Positions 1-11,265 of a stretch of DNA of 64,000 nucleotides are shown here, one piece after another (positions within the stretch are counted from its first letter, which is position 1; each line of letters opens with the position of its first letter). The DNA lies in NCBI RefSeq assembly GCF_027172205.1, contig NC_070602.1, forward strand, positions 22,724,501 through 22,788,500, in the 5' to 3' direction. The notes below the pieces were generated by a model. That model had not been told where the DNA came from. It did no database searches and saw nothing but the letters and a program-made list of their open reading frames with translations. The position numbers were made by a program, and so were the translations under genes. The DNA comes from Podarcis raffonei. Lineage: Eukaryota; Chordata; Lepidosauria; Squamata; Lacertidae.

Positions 1-2134
1 TTATTTTAATGTGATGCTCCATTAACCATTGGATTTGCAAAAATAGTCCTTGCAGTTCTGTCAGGTCCCTGTGGCCTGCTCTTTTGAATGTCTCTGAGTA
101 ACAAGGCACGACCTAAGGGTAGTAGCACTTGTGCACATTTCTGGAGACTGGTTCACACAAGGTAGTCCCCATGCAAATCACATCAGTCCTGTGAGCAAGG
201 CTGTGCAAAAATGCTGCTGCAGTATCTGTTAAGCTGGGTGAGAGTGTTAAGCAATTGATCTTTGTTTCAGTTTTTAGCCTACCTTATTCTTGATGGTTCA
301 GGGCTGATGACCTTTACAGATGCTCCAAATTTTGTATTTTTAATCAGTGTTGAGATGGTTGAGATGCTGAATTTGGAATGTCTTCAGGAGAGAATATCCT
401 CCAGGTCACACCAGTCTTCTCTTTGCTGCATTGTCTGGTTGTTTTCTTTGTTCTTTGTTGTGGGGGGGGGCTGGGAGAAAAATGTAACTGTAATTTTTAA
501 AGACTTTTTAAAATCATGCTTCCCAGTTAGGCAAGGAATCTCAAAAGATATAAAAGCTCTTAGAGGATTCCCCTTATGTTTGAAGTTTTTTTTTTAACAG
601 ACTAAAAGACTTCACCTTCCTCATCTATTGAGGGTATAAAGAAATTTGGCCATGGCAAATCAGCAGCCACATTGCAATAAAACTATTATATTTACCCCTT
701 GATTATATAAACATTGCCCTAAATTCCAGCTGTGTGACTGCAGTCTGGATTTTTATAGCTGAAGTAGAATAATGTCACGTAAAGCACACACTGCATCCTG
801 CAACCAAATATCAAAGTGCTATATGTTTATTCCCCCTTTTTACCTTTTGAAATGCCCTGTTGGAATTGGCAGACACAACTTCTTGCTGTAATCAGATAGT
901 GAACTAAACTGGCTGGCTGGTCAAATATTCAGTGAAATGACTTTGTCGGTAGCAGCTTTTTTTATACCATTATGATGTCATTTGTTAACAAGGGCAGGAA
1001 TGAAGATTACCAGTGCCCTAGCCCTGCAGCAACTGGGGGCAAATACTGGCAAAACAGTTCCTATGATCCATTTGCTGTATACCAGCAGGCATCTTCCAAC
1101 AGGAACCCAAAGAGTCTCCCAGGATAAAAGTTGCTGCCTAGTACTACACATCACTCCATCTTACTGCAAGGATCTGCAAGGAATAGATTGAGTAGCTTTT
1201 GAAAGAACTGAAAGTGTCATTGAAAGTGTCATTTGAATTAAAATACACCAAGTCCTTCTCCAAGCACGTCATTAAATTATGGAGAGTTGGGGGAAGCCAA
1301 AACACTTTTTTTGTGCTGATAAACTCAAAAGTTTTAAACATACAACACGATTATCTGCCTGAGCAATGAACCAAATCTTTTGATCAGTCCAATATCCAGG
1401 TGCTGTTCTATACCCATATAGTAGGAGGAGACTACTGTTCATTTAAGTTTAGAATTCAAAAGCCACAAGAAGAGTGTCACCTTCGAGGCTGAATAACTAT
1501 GTGTATAATAACTAGTTCCCAGCATCTCCTATCTTTATCATTCTTTTGTCAGCACCTTGCATTAGCCTACTGTGAATGAGAAATCGGACACTGGGAAGGG
1601 TTATGCAGATAAGCAATGAGGATTCTCAGTGGTGCTACTGCGTTCTGTAAGAAAGTAAAAGGTCTTCAGTCTAAAGGGAGGCAAAGAATCTGAGATTACC
1701 CAGTGGCATACTTGAGCGTATGCCATGACCTTATACCAGATAAGTAAATGTTTCGTTCTTTGTAAATTTGTTCCTTCCACTGCATTGGGCAGGGGCAAAA
1801 CTATCCCAATGATGATGGAAGAAGACAGCACAGCAATAGGGGAAGGGGAAATTCTCTTCCTAATCTGCCTGTCAGCAGCTGCCATCTGTCAGAAGAGAAG
1901 AGCATTACGTATTTATTTGGACGCTTCTGTCCTTCTTAGCACTCTTGGTCAGTTTGAGTTGAACAGGAGCTAGAACTAGGATTGACTATGCTTGTAGCAG
2001 TGGCTTCAGATGGATGAGAGGGCTGGGGATAGAAGAATTCTGCATCTCTTACTTTCTAGCATTCTTTCTTTTTTTAATGGCTGTCAATGTAGTAGGTAGA
2101 AGAAGTTGCAGGTTGAGACCATCTTTACCATTTG

Positions 2135-4013
2135 TTTTTTTTTAAAGATATTTATTGAAATTTTCAACTTTAATACATTAAAAAAGAATCAAAAAAGAAA
2201 AAACAAAAAGGTTTAAAAACACATAACGTTCACAATCCTTATTTTTCTATAACATATTTCCCTGACTTCCCTACACCTCCCCTTCTTATATTCCAATTCA
2301 AAATGTTAGTTCAGTAAGTTCTTATCCCTAATTTTAACCTTTTTCTATTTAGTTCATTTTAAAAAACCAATTTTGCCTTATCCAAACTTAAACATCAATA
2401 CTTATGCATCAATACTCATTCTTAAAACATTTTTCTAACGTCGACCCAAATTCCCTTCCACGAATTCCCCAATTTTCATACAAATAACAAAGTAAAGTAA
2501 AAACAAAACAGATTGTAATTATGCACCCTTTGGATTCCCAAACTCCACCCCCCCTTTCCCGGTTTCAATCCCCAACAAATGTCCATCAGTCTTAGTCTAC
2601 TATCAGCCTGGAGATCTCACGTCCGAGGCTCTTAATTCTCTCTCAATTCCTCTCTGCCGGTTTTTTTGATAGTCCTTAATATTAAACACCAGATCTCGGA
2701 GAAGCTCTGGCCCAACGGGATCCATGTTTCTTCCAGCCAGACCTCCATACTTAAAAGTAGAGCCCGAATCATGTTTCTTACTCCTTTCAAGTCCAAATGT
2801 CCCCAAAGCTCCAACTTCCACCTTAAGCAAATTTGTAATCCTTGGGTCTTCAGATCTTCAGATTTTCGACATCAATTTCTTTTCCTTTGTAGCCATCATG
2901 TCAGGCCTCTGGCTCTCCTTTGTCATCTGCAAAATTACAGCTCCTCCTTCCTTTTCCTCAGGAACAACATATATCTCCTTCTCCACACTCTCAAAACTCT
3001 CAAGTTTCTCTTTTTGTCCAGCTGCATGGGCTTCCTGAGTCAAATCCTTATCAAATTCAGTGATGTTATTTACTGTTAAGTTCAGAGTTGCAACATTTGT
3101 AGCCAAAACATCAATTTGGCCTTGTAGCTTTCCCAAGAGAACAAAAACTCTGTCCAACCCAGCCTGAATTTTCCCTCCTCTAGCCATTCTTGTAATGTCC
3201 CAAATCCCCCTCTAGAGGGATTTTGGTAACTTAGTATTCTTTCCAGTTCAAATCCAAAAATCAAGTTAGTTTGTAACAGTTCTTCCTTGTTTTCAACAAA
3301 TTGTAACCAAATTGTAACAAATATAGCCAGCAGAAGCAACAAAAACAAAGTTCTCTTTTCCCGTCTTGACAGCTAATTTGACAGCTGTCAAACTCTTCAA
3401 TACCTCATCAGCAGGCTCTCTCGCGGAGCACTCCCGGGTCCGGGGGGTGGCACTTCAGCTCCCAAAATTAGCTCTTTATCTTCCAGTAAGATTTCTTATA
3501 TTGCCAAATCGTGAAATTAATGTCTTTTACCAAGTAAAAAAGAAAGGGTTCTCTCGACCTTAGTTAGCAGGTCCTTGCTTTAGATTATTTACAAGACGGG
3601 GAGACGGATTTCCTGTTTGCGCCTTCCCCGATCGTGCCTAATTCAAAAGAAAAATTTTTCTTTCCAATTTCCATACTACTCACGGGTTGTTGCTTTAAAG
3701 TCCAATTGCTCACAAGAAGAAGTCAGCGCTCTCCGACCATGGCAATGCGGCTTCACTCCGCAGGAGAAGCAGTCGACTCTCAGCACCGCGCCGCTCACCC
3801 TGTCCCCCGTTCTGAAGCCTTTAAAAAGGCTCCTTCACAGGTCGGGGGGGCGCAAATGGTGCCCGCCGAGTCACCAGGTTCACAGGCTTCACCGCCTGTG
3901 ATTTTTGATGGTCCCCGCGTCGCCGCAGCGGTCAAGACCCAATCCTGCGGAGCCGATTCCCTCTGGAGCTCGGAGGGAATCCGCCATTAGCCGATGGCGC
4001 TAACCCGGAAGTC
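2135..4013 (-). mobile_element. Half-L1: L1-derived element with 5' region and short ORF1-like frame, no ORF2
   Basis: A 1.88-kb retroposon in reverse orientation. It is bounded by a perfect 21-bp target-site duplication (2,114-2,134 and 4,014-4,034; begins TGAGACC, ends CATTTG). Its 3' end is the T-run at 2,135-2,143 and AT-rich DNA to about 2,600. Its 5' end (about 3,360-4,013) is GC-rich, like an L1 promoter/5' UTR, and starts ACTTCCGG on the minus strand. Between them lie two minus-strand frames: 2,858-3,187 (109 aa, starting MARGGKIQ) and 2,603-2,830 (75 aa, containing NMDPVGPELL). They look like pieces of one ORF1-type protein separated by a stop. No endonuclease or reverse transcriptase is present, so it would depend on L1 proteins in trans. 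It could be a HAL1-like family or one internally deleted L1. Confidence 0.75.
2603..3187 (-). pseudogene. ORF1-like frames of the half-L1
   Basis: Two adjacent reverse-strand open stretches lie inside the half-L1. The upstream one (2,858-3,187) has a heptad-like N-terminal part (DRVFVLLGKLQGQIDVLATN) suggesting a coiled coil, as in L1 ORF1 trimers. It then has a Glu/Lys-rich part. The downstream one (2,603-2,830) carries GPELLRDLVFNIKDYQK. A stop between them suggests a decayed single frame. I do not see a clear RRM-like core, so the match to canonical L1 ORF1p is loose. Assignment rests on the context: L1-like 5' region, T-rich 3' end and target-site duplication. Confidence 0.5.
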
Positions 4014-5154
4014 TGAGACCATCTTTACCATTTGTGGAATGGAGGGGGGGGTAAGCATTGGGGAGGGTTGAAGAAATTTTTCCTGGGTAGCTAGCTTAGC
4101 AGTAATAGTCAACATTTTGGGAATTATGCCACAAGGAGAGTCATACAGACAAGAGAGAATGTCTGCAGAAGGAAGGATGGAGAACAAAGCAGATCGGGAT
4201 CTCTTGATAGATCTCTGAGTGATTTGATGGATTAGCAAGGATTTCTGACTCTCAGTTGTTTAGCAGTTGGGAACAGCAGACACATTTCCCTCTTTAAATA
4301 ACAATGCTGAAATGAAGAAAACGAGGGGTAACCAGGAGCAGACTTTTATGTGAAAGGAAGGACTATGAGCTCAGTTCAGTCTGGGTACCAAAAACAAATT
4401 CCTATGCTCAGAATGTTCTTGTGGGCACTGTTCTAACTCTGTGTCTCTTGTACCTGGCTTTGCCTGCTAGATCTTGAGTTTCTGTTAAAAAAGAGAGGGG
4501 ATATTTTACAGGCCTAAAGTCTGCCTACCCCTGCTCTAATGCACACTAATAGTATGAAATCAGGGTGGTGGTGCGTATTGAGTTGGGCTGGGGATGGGAT
4601 TGGAGCTCTCCTTCCCTCCCCCCAACCATCAGACATGACGAATGCTAGTATAAAAAAAAAGGAGACTGAATTCAAAAGATCTTATTTATACAAGAAAACA
4701 TATAATGTCCTGTTGAACAGTGGCCAGATACATTCCCAGACACAGATTTGTTGGCCCAAGCTGCTGAAGGCTTTTTAAATGGATTGTTTTGGCAGGACAA
4801 ATTATATTAATGGAAAAACATAAGAAAGACCAGATGCAGGTTTTTGAATTTCCATAAATGGTTAACAGATTACAGGAGAACACTGTAAATATCTCGTCTA
4901 CAGAAGCCCACGCTGAAAGTTGGCTCTATTCTGTCCTGCATCATATTATATTCAGAAACAGATATTATGGCAAAATTAGCCAGTAGTGAAGAAAAGGTGC
5001 TTGGATTTCACAGCTAAGGCGGGGATTCAGCCTAGCAATTAATTGTAGATGTATAATATCAAACTGAATACTGTATTATATCATTTATAAAAGCAATAAT
5101 TTATCAAGACATCTTTATCTTTCTTTCTTTTCTTTTTTTTTTTTTTTGTTTGTT

Positions 5155-5345
5155 TCATTTATATTCATCCTTACTTCCAAACAGCTTGAGGTACTGGGCA
5201 TGATTCTCCTGCCTTCTTTTATCATCGCAGCATCCCTGTGATGTAGGTTGGGCTGAAAGAGAGTAGGTGGTCCCAGGTCATTCAGTGAGATCTTAATAGC
5301 CAAATAGAGATTTATACTTGAATCTCCTCAGTCCTAGTCTGATAC
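5155..5345 (-). mobile_element. MIR-like SINE fragment
   Basis: Read on the minus strand this has a tRNA-like head, then the block that on the + strand reads as AGGTCATTCAGTGAGAT, and an L2-type tail (on the + strand GTGATGTAGGTTGGGCTGA). This is the usual form of MIR-type SINEs in amniotes. It is diverged and follows a T-rich run at 5,118-5,150. Boundaries are approximate. Confidence 0.5.
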
Positions 5346-7081
5346 ACTAGTCTGGTTTTACTTTTGTAGTTTTATTTATATCAAAGAAAAGACGGGGTGA
5401 TTTCAATCTGACTATCCTAACATTAGCTAAAATTGGCCTTGCCTATTTTTTTATTCTTTAATTGCACATCCGGTGGGTAGTATCCAAGTAACTCATTCCA
5501 TCAGCATGAGAATTTCCACTTGTGTAACAGAACTTCCCCTGCATGCTCCCTAAAACTGTTCTGGGGTTTCTCACAACCCTCCAGAGCTGGTTTGGGGAGG
5601 ATACAGGTTGCATGTGGAGGTGGGGGAGTTCCATTGCGCAAGCAGAAATTGTTGGGGTGAGTTAGTTGAGACACCACTCATTTCGTTTTAAAGCTTCATT
5701 CTTACATAGTTGCCCAAAGAGTTTATTAAATACTGCCAAATGGTGGTTGATCCTTATAATCTTTTATCTTCTCAAATGGTGAATCTTGAATCATAGGTGT
5801 AAATGTCCACCAGACCTATTTAAACAAAAATTCAACATGTACTCACAATGGCTGTTTGGATTATCAAATCCTAGCTTATTCAACCAGGATATGCAAAATT
5901 TCTGTGCATCCACGCACAGTCCCGTTGGGTGAGAGGGAAGCTAGGCAGGAAGCTACAGTTCTCCGCAGCTTCTCATGCAATCCGATATGGGAGCTATGTT
6001 AAACCAATTTGCAGAAGTCAATTTTAAACCATGGTTTTGTACACTAGCTTTAGACGCCATTAGCCATAGTTCCCAGTTTGGACTTAATGTGAAGCTATTG
6101 TTAATTGTGGCTTCCTGGCTTATTTCCTTGCTTCTATGAATAGAGGAACAAAGGGGCTGTGCGTGGAGCTCAAATATATACTGGTTTATTAAGCCCAGAT
6201 TTATCTAACTCTCTGTAAACTGCTTCGAGGGTTGTTTTTTTCTAAAAATTGAACAGTGTGTAAATTTTGTGAAATAAATAAAATAAGGTTGCATGGAATG
6301 TGTCCTTAGCCATGTGTTTTAGATTTGTCCTGCTGCCCCTGATTTCTTCCACTCAGTGGCTCAGTTCGCATGTTGCATTAAATCACAGTGAGTGTCTAAC
6401 TGTGGGTTAAAATGGACAGGCAACATGCTGATGTTCAGAACTCCTGCTTCACTTTTCCCCATTCCTGGCCATGCTGCCCTGTGAGCAACAACTCCCAAAC
6501 CTTGGTTTGTTGTTAGCATGGCCAAGAGCCAGGGAGCAGCAGAGTAGAAGCCTTTGAGTAGTGTGTACCAGCACACTGCTCATTTTGCATTAAGCCATAG
6601 TTAAAATCATTTGAAGTGACTTGGGACCACAGCCTATGTAAGGGTAATGTGACAGGTATTTTAACACAAATTGAAAAGTAAAGCTTTTTCCACGTGTATC
6701 GCCCTTCTCTGAAACAACTCTTACGTTGTATTTGCTCTGTGCCAATTTATAATCCTTTTCATTGGGTAGAAATTTGGACTGATTGCTTCAAAGTGTAAAA
6801 AGCAAAAAGGCATCATTATAATCCTTGCCTTGCTTTTATTGTATCAGCAAAAGCTAGGGAACATGATCCATTGTAAAATCCCAGTTTTTGCCATTTTAGG
6901 ATGGAAAAATAGGACCGGGATAGAGTTTTGACCCATAATTTTTCAGCAGAATGGATAAAAGGGAAGCTAAACTCATATTTGCACAGCACATATATTTGAG
7001 AAACTCTTCCGCTAGGACCTCTAATGAGTACATCAGTTTTGTGTATAAAATTATTATAGCAAAAGTTTTTTTCGCCTGTAG

Positions 7082-7163
7082 GTGAACTCAAACAAGAAAT
7101 GTTAGAAGATGCACAGAATAAGCTAATGAACCTCATAAACAGCACAGAAGGAAAAGTGGACAA
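7082..7163 (+). CDS. TRIP11: TRIP11 (GMAP-210) internal coding exon
   Basis: An 82-nt exon between an acceptor (cgcctgtag) and a gtgagt donor. It enters with two bases completing a split codon and then reads ELKQEMLEDAQNKLMNLI, followed by NSTEGKVDK, leaving two bases of the Lys codon. This matches the end of the long coiled coil of the golgin TRIP11/GMAP-210 just before its Arf-binding region. The protein tethers membranes at the cis-Golgi. The exon joins in frame to the next one at 8,576. I match the family from memory of the vertebrate protein; splice sites and phase are seen directly. Confidence 0.9.
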
Positions 7164-8575
7164 GTGAGTGATTTTTAAGTGTTTTTAATTTGAAAGTTAA
7201 GTTATTTGGAGAAGTACAAGCTTGGCACAGTTAAATAATGGCTGTGGCAGCATCTGATATGGTTTAAAACAGGCTTGGTGGTTATTCAGTTAAGCTCAGT
7301 TCATTAAGTTCAATGGGTCTAATGTGAGTAAATGTTAGTTTAATGTTATCCCCTTTTTTATTAAGGCTGTGACATTCAATTGACTTATTACTGAATAATT
7401 GATTAAAGATCATTCAGATTATTTTTAAAAAGGTCCCCAATTGGCAAGGAGCTGTATCAGTGCTTCCGAAGCAGGGAGAGACCATGAACCAGAAACTCAA
7501 AAAGTTTGCTTTTTGTTGCCTCTCACACATTGCCTCAGTGGCCATTGGAGTCGGGACTGCTCTGCTCCACCACCCTTCCTCCTTCCTTCGTCAGTCCCAT
7601 ATTCCTGCCTGCCTCCCTCTGCTCACTGCTTTCCCTTCTGCCTCCTCCCTCCCTCCATTTTTCTTTCTCCTGCAACTCTCCCGGCTCTCTCCATCTTTCT
7701 TCCCTCTGACCCCTGCTGAACACTCCACTCACACTTCTAATAGCAACACCTGGCTAATTGGGCAGGGGCCCCTGCAGGGCTGTTGCGACGTCCCATGTCA
7801 GTGACCAGATTCCTCCACCGGGGCACCCAGAGGAGTCTGCATGCCTTGTCCAGCCACCCAGAGCAGCAGAGGATTGACCTGGGAAGGCACAGATAGTGGG
7901 TGGGTGCCTAGCCACTCGGAACCAGAGTTGAGAGACATGAGCTTTGCACACACACACCTGGCCTACACCCTTGGTGGGGGCAAACCTAACCAACCCTAAG
8001 TACACCCCTGAGAATAAAGAGAGATATTCAGTTCAGCCTTGTGCCATATGGTCAGCATAGGACTATATATTAGTTTTCACCCCCTTTCCAAAATAAAGGT
8101 TTTAATCTAGGTTTCTGGTTGATGTTTACTACAGTCACACAAGGATTCCCTGCCACCGCAGTTTGTGAAAACTGTTTCTACGGAACTATATCCCATAAGG
8201 TTCCTGACCTGTAAATTCCCTTGGGATTTAGCTCCTAGCACAAGATGGCCTCATTTCAACTTCACCTGATGATTAATGAATTAAATATCTGGGCAGTACT
8301 TACCTTTTCCTCACACACATGCATAACTTGACTTATCTTTTCGCACAGGTGTTTAACTTACCTGTCCGCTTCATGCCTTTACCTTTTCCTTTGTCACTGG
8401 GGCTGAGATGATTCTTCAACTGGGCTCCCCTCGTGTTCTTTGTACAGATGAATCATCAGGATGATAGTGTGCCATAAGCAAAGCTTTGGAGTGCAAAAGG
8501 TGCCCCACCCTCACTTTTCTCTGTTACTAGCAATACCAAGCAATATTTTGACTGCTTTTGTGTCCCCTTTGGTAG
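7164..8575 (+). other. TRIP11: TRIP11 intron with an unexplained GC- and pyrimidine-rich block
   Basis: A 1,412-bp intron. Its middle (about 7,440-8,010) differs from its AT-rich flanks: it is GC-richer, with a CCTCC/CTTCC-rich run at 7,565-7,710 and CA-rich DNA near 7,945. I could not assign this block to a repeat family and saw no target-site duplication. The frames through it look like low-complexity readings rather than protein. Confidence 0.6.
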
Positions 8576-8690
8576 AGTCTTGATGAGGAATCTCTTCGTT
8601 GGACATTTCCACACCCCAAAGAATAAACGTCATGAAGTGCTAAGGCTGATGGGAAGTATCCTGGGAATAAAAAAGGAAGAATTAGAACAG
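8576..8690 (+). CDS. TRIP11: TRIP11 exon with the GRAB (Arf1-binding) domain
   Basis: A 115-nt exon between acceptor ...ggtag and donor gtagtt. One base completes the split Lys codon, then 38 codons read [20 protein letters not shown] and [18 protein letters not shown], ending in phase 0. This is the GRIP-related Arf-binding (GRAB) segment of GMAP-210, the part of the family known to bind Arf1-GTP and so place the golgin on the cis-Golgi. The Leu/Arg/Asn start and the RLMGSILG helix are kept almost unchanged from other vertebrates, with small changes such as VG for IG. Confidence 0.95.
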
Positions 8691-9138
8691 GTAGTTCTGA
8701 TATGTCTCATTGCTATTTTCCTCCTCTCCTGCAATATCAATACACCAGCATACTTTCTTCTTTTGCTGGGCTAGGCACAAGGGACAGCCAGTCATCTACT
8801 ATTCTGGAATGGAACAAGCTGTATATTTTCTAAACATGTTACGGTGTTTACCATTATTTTAATAATATAAAATCCATGCAAACACGTAAATGTTCACCAA
8901 AGGACTACATCTATTGATGTTGATGGAGTGGCTTAAATCCTTACATACGTATCCAGATTGTCTGTTTGAAACTAGCTTTCTCGGTGTGTATAGTTTTTGT
9001 TCTGGCTGATAAATTTTATAAACAAACTTTGGTTGGTTTATTCTTTAATAAAATTGAAGTAAAGATTCTGTTTGATTCTAAGTGTTAGAAGTAGGTGTGG
9101 ATTGTAACCTTTTCTTTTTGTTTTAATTTGCTCTCTAG

Positions 9139-9264
9139 TTGCTGTCAGAAGATCAAAAAGGTGTTACTCGATGGGTGACTGGGTGGTTTGGTGGAGGAGG
9201 TGCTGGATCAAAGAGTGTCCCCAACACACCTCTGAGACCAACCCATCACTCCATTTTCAACAGT
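9139..9264 (+). CDS. TRIP11: TRIP11 exon after the GRAB domain
   Basis: A 126-nt exon (42 codons, phase 0 to 0) between ctctctag and gtaagt. It reads [20 protein letters not shown], then [14 protein letters not shown] and THHSIFNS. The Trp-containing VTRWxTGW segment and the SVPNTPLRP motif are hallmarks of the GMAP-210 C-terminal region following GRAB. A glycine run (GGGGAG) looks slightly longer than I recall in mammals. The introns on both sides are short (448 and 267 bp). Confidence 0.95.
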
Positions 9265-9531
9265 GTAAGTATTTTCCATTGTCTGCTTTTGTATAGAAAA
9301 TGCAGGACTTCCATATTATAACTGCTGTCAACCTAGGTCATTGTTACACTTTCAGAATTATTGAAGGTGTTTGCATTTTAAAACCAGTGTCAAATAACTT
9401 GATTGTGTTAAAATTAGAACCATACTGCTACTAGGATAGTTGTGCGCCATCTTGAACAGATGAGCCAGGTATATATCATTTATTTCCAGAAATGTTATTT
9501 GTATTGGGTTAATTTGTCTCCACCCGTTCAG

Positions 9532-9676
9532 TCTTTCTCAGAGCTATTTGTGAAGTTCCTTGAGACTGAATCCCGTCCAACTCTTCCCCCACCAAAACTC
9601 TCTGTTCATGACATGAAACCTTTAGCATCAACAGGAATCAGCAAAGCCACTGTTAGTCCTTCTAGCAACATTGCAG
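9532..9676 (+). CDS. TRIP11: TRIP11 exon, C-terminal region
   Basis: A 145-nt exon between cacccgttcag and the donor gtagtg. It reads [20 protein letters not shown], then [15 protein letters not shown] and a Ser/Thr-rich end ([13 protein letters not shown]), leaving one base for the next exon. [10 protein letters not shown] and [13 protein letters not shown] are strongly conserved in TRIP11. The Ser-rich stretch after STG is the least conserved part of the C-terminus. Confidence 0.93.
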
Positions 9677-11044
9677 GTAGTGTATTTTTATATTCCTAAT
9701 ACACAAAATGTTACGTTGAATCTGAGTGATGACTTGTTGATTGTTGTCTTTCCAAGTTTATATTTATTTGGATGCACAGTGTAAGGAGGATGACAAATAA
9801 AATTAGAAGAATTTTCTCCTTGCCAAGGTTCCAGCTGGGGACAGCAAAGCGATAACCATTGTGTGAACTGAAAGCCACTGTTCTACCATATTTTTTTTTA
9901 CTGCAAGGCCATGAATTTTAACCTGGATTTCCAGGTTGCAATGTAGCAACAAATAAATACTGTATGATGCTGATGGATGAGTTAAATAGGCCTTGCAGAA
10001 TATGGTTTTTGATATAACTTTGAAACTAAACTTTAGTCGTTGTGAATGTTTGGTTTCAGATTGTTGCAGTAAAGCTGGAGAATTTCCAGTCTGAAAGCTT
10101 ATCTTTGAAAGTTTACATTTTAAAATAAATTTATGTTTTATATGCCTTTTGTCTTCATTGCTTGAAGGTGCCATATTTGGTTTGGCAGTCACCCAGTTTT
10201 CTTGTCTGGACGAAATGTTCACAGGGACTTTGTCCACACAGGAACAGGATTATTGTCCTGTAGAAGCAGACACCCATTCTATATCCCTGAATTGTTTGGG
10301 TTTTTAAGATTTCTTTTATATATTAAGAATAGGTTATCAGACATAAATACATTCTTTCAAGTGAGCAAAAGATTTATCTGTGACCTTGACGTTAACTCCT
10401 GACAGACTTTTTTCAATTCTTCTTTTAGAAGAAAAACTACATTTCTGTTCACAGGCTTGTAGTTAAATCTTTACAAGGTCTCATTCACACAAAATGGTCT
10501 TGCAACTGCGCTGTGAATTCTCCAGGTGGAAATCTTTGTGTGTGCAGAATCTTGCCACACTGATCTGATTATTCACTATACAACTGATAATTTATTTAAC
10601 TTTTGGTGGGGGTTGCTTTTCCAGAGACCATTACACTTACTATTTGCATGATTTTCACGAGGGTGTGTCTGCAGTGTTCAAAGTGCAAAGGAAAGATGAT
10701 AGGCTTTGGCTGTAACTAATAGCTTGTTGGGTGGCAGCAGTAATCGGCTCCCCTTGGGGAAAGAAGTGGTTCTCCTGGCTTTGAAAGAGGCTGCGGTGAG
10801 AGGGCCCTGGAAAGAGGGAAGGGGAAGACAACTCATTAGGTTTTCTCAGATCTACTTTTGGGGTTGGAACACTGCCTTGGTCACCCAGGTGCATGACCTG
10901 CACCTGGAGATGAATGGGGGTATGGTCTCATTATGTTAGGGTGTTTGTTAAGAATGATGCTTTTTAGGCCATGACTTTCCTGTAAAAATGATTTTTTAAT
11001 ACTAATAATAATAATAATAATTTTACTACTTCGCTTTCTGTCAG
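9677..11044 (+). other. TRIP11: Last TRIP11 intron
   Basis: A 1,368-bp intron between gtagtg and ctttctgtcag. It is mostly AT-rich and unremarkable. A short TAA repeat (about 10,998-11,022) lies just upstream of the acceptor. I see no coding exon in it. Confidence 0.75.
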
Positions 11045-11265
11045 ATCCAACAGGCTCAGGAACCACCAGAAGACCAGATGCAAATCCATTCCTTGCACCC
11101 CGGTCAGCAGCAGTCCCTCTCATCACCCCAACAAATCTTGGAACTGGCGGATCAGGGCATCTGCTTATGAAACCCATTTCTGATGCTCTGCCTACTTTCA
11201 CACCTTTGCCAGTAGCGCCTGATGCTAGTGCTGGGGCAGTACTAAAAGACCTGCTAAAGCAATAG
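11045..11265 (+). CDS. TRIP11: TRIP11 terminal coding exon, with stop
   Basis: The final coding exon. With the single base carried over it begins [20 protein letters not shown], then [31 protein letters not shown] and ends AVLKDLLKQ before TAG at 11,263-11,265. [14 protein letters not shown], LLxKPISD and the C-terminal KDLLKQ are signature blocks of vertebrate GMAP-210. With the four exons before it this gives an unbroken reading frame and correct splice phases throughout, so the gene looks functional. TRIP11 is needed for Golgi structure and cargo transport; loss in humans causes achondrogenesis 1A. Confidence 0.95.

Larger units (their letters stand above)
1..7081 (+). other. TRIP11: TRIP11 intron (upstream part), repeat-bearing
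   Basis: This stretch precedes the first TRIP11 exon I can recognise. I read both strands for coiled-coil coding exons with splice sites and found none, so I treat it as intron, although a short exon could be missed. It holds the 1.9-kb half-L1 at 2,135-4,013 and a MIR-like fragment near 5,155-5,345. The rest (1-2,113, 4,035-5,100, 5,346-7,081) is AT-rich DNA in which I see nothing specific. Confidence 0.6.

Noticed and set aside
7441-8005. Short proteins in the GC-rich intron block
   Set aside because: Low-complexity Ser/Pro/Leu readings on several frames, no splice or family support.
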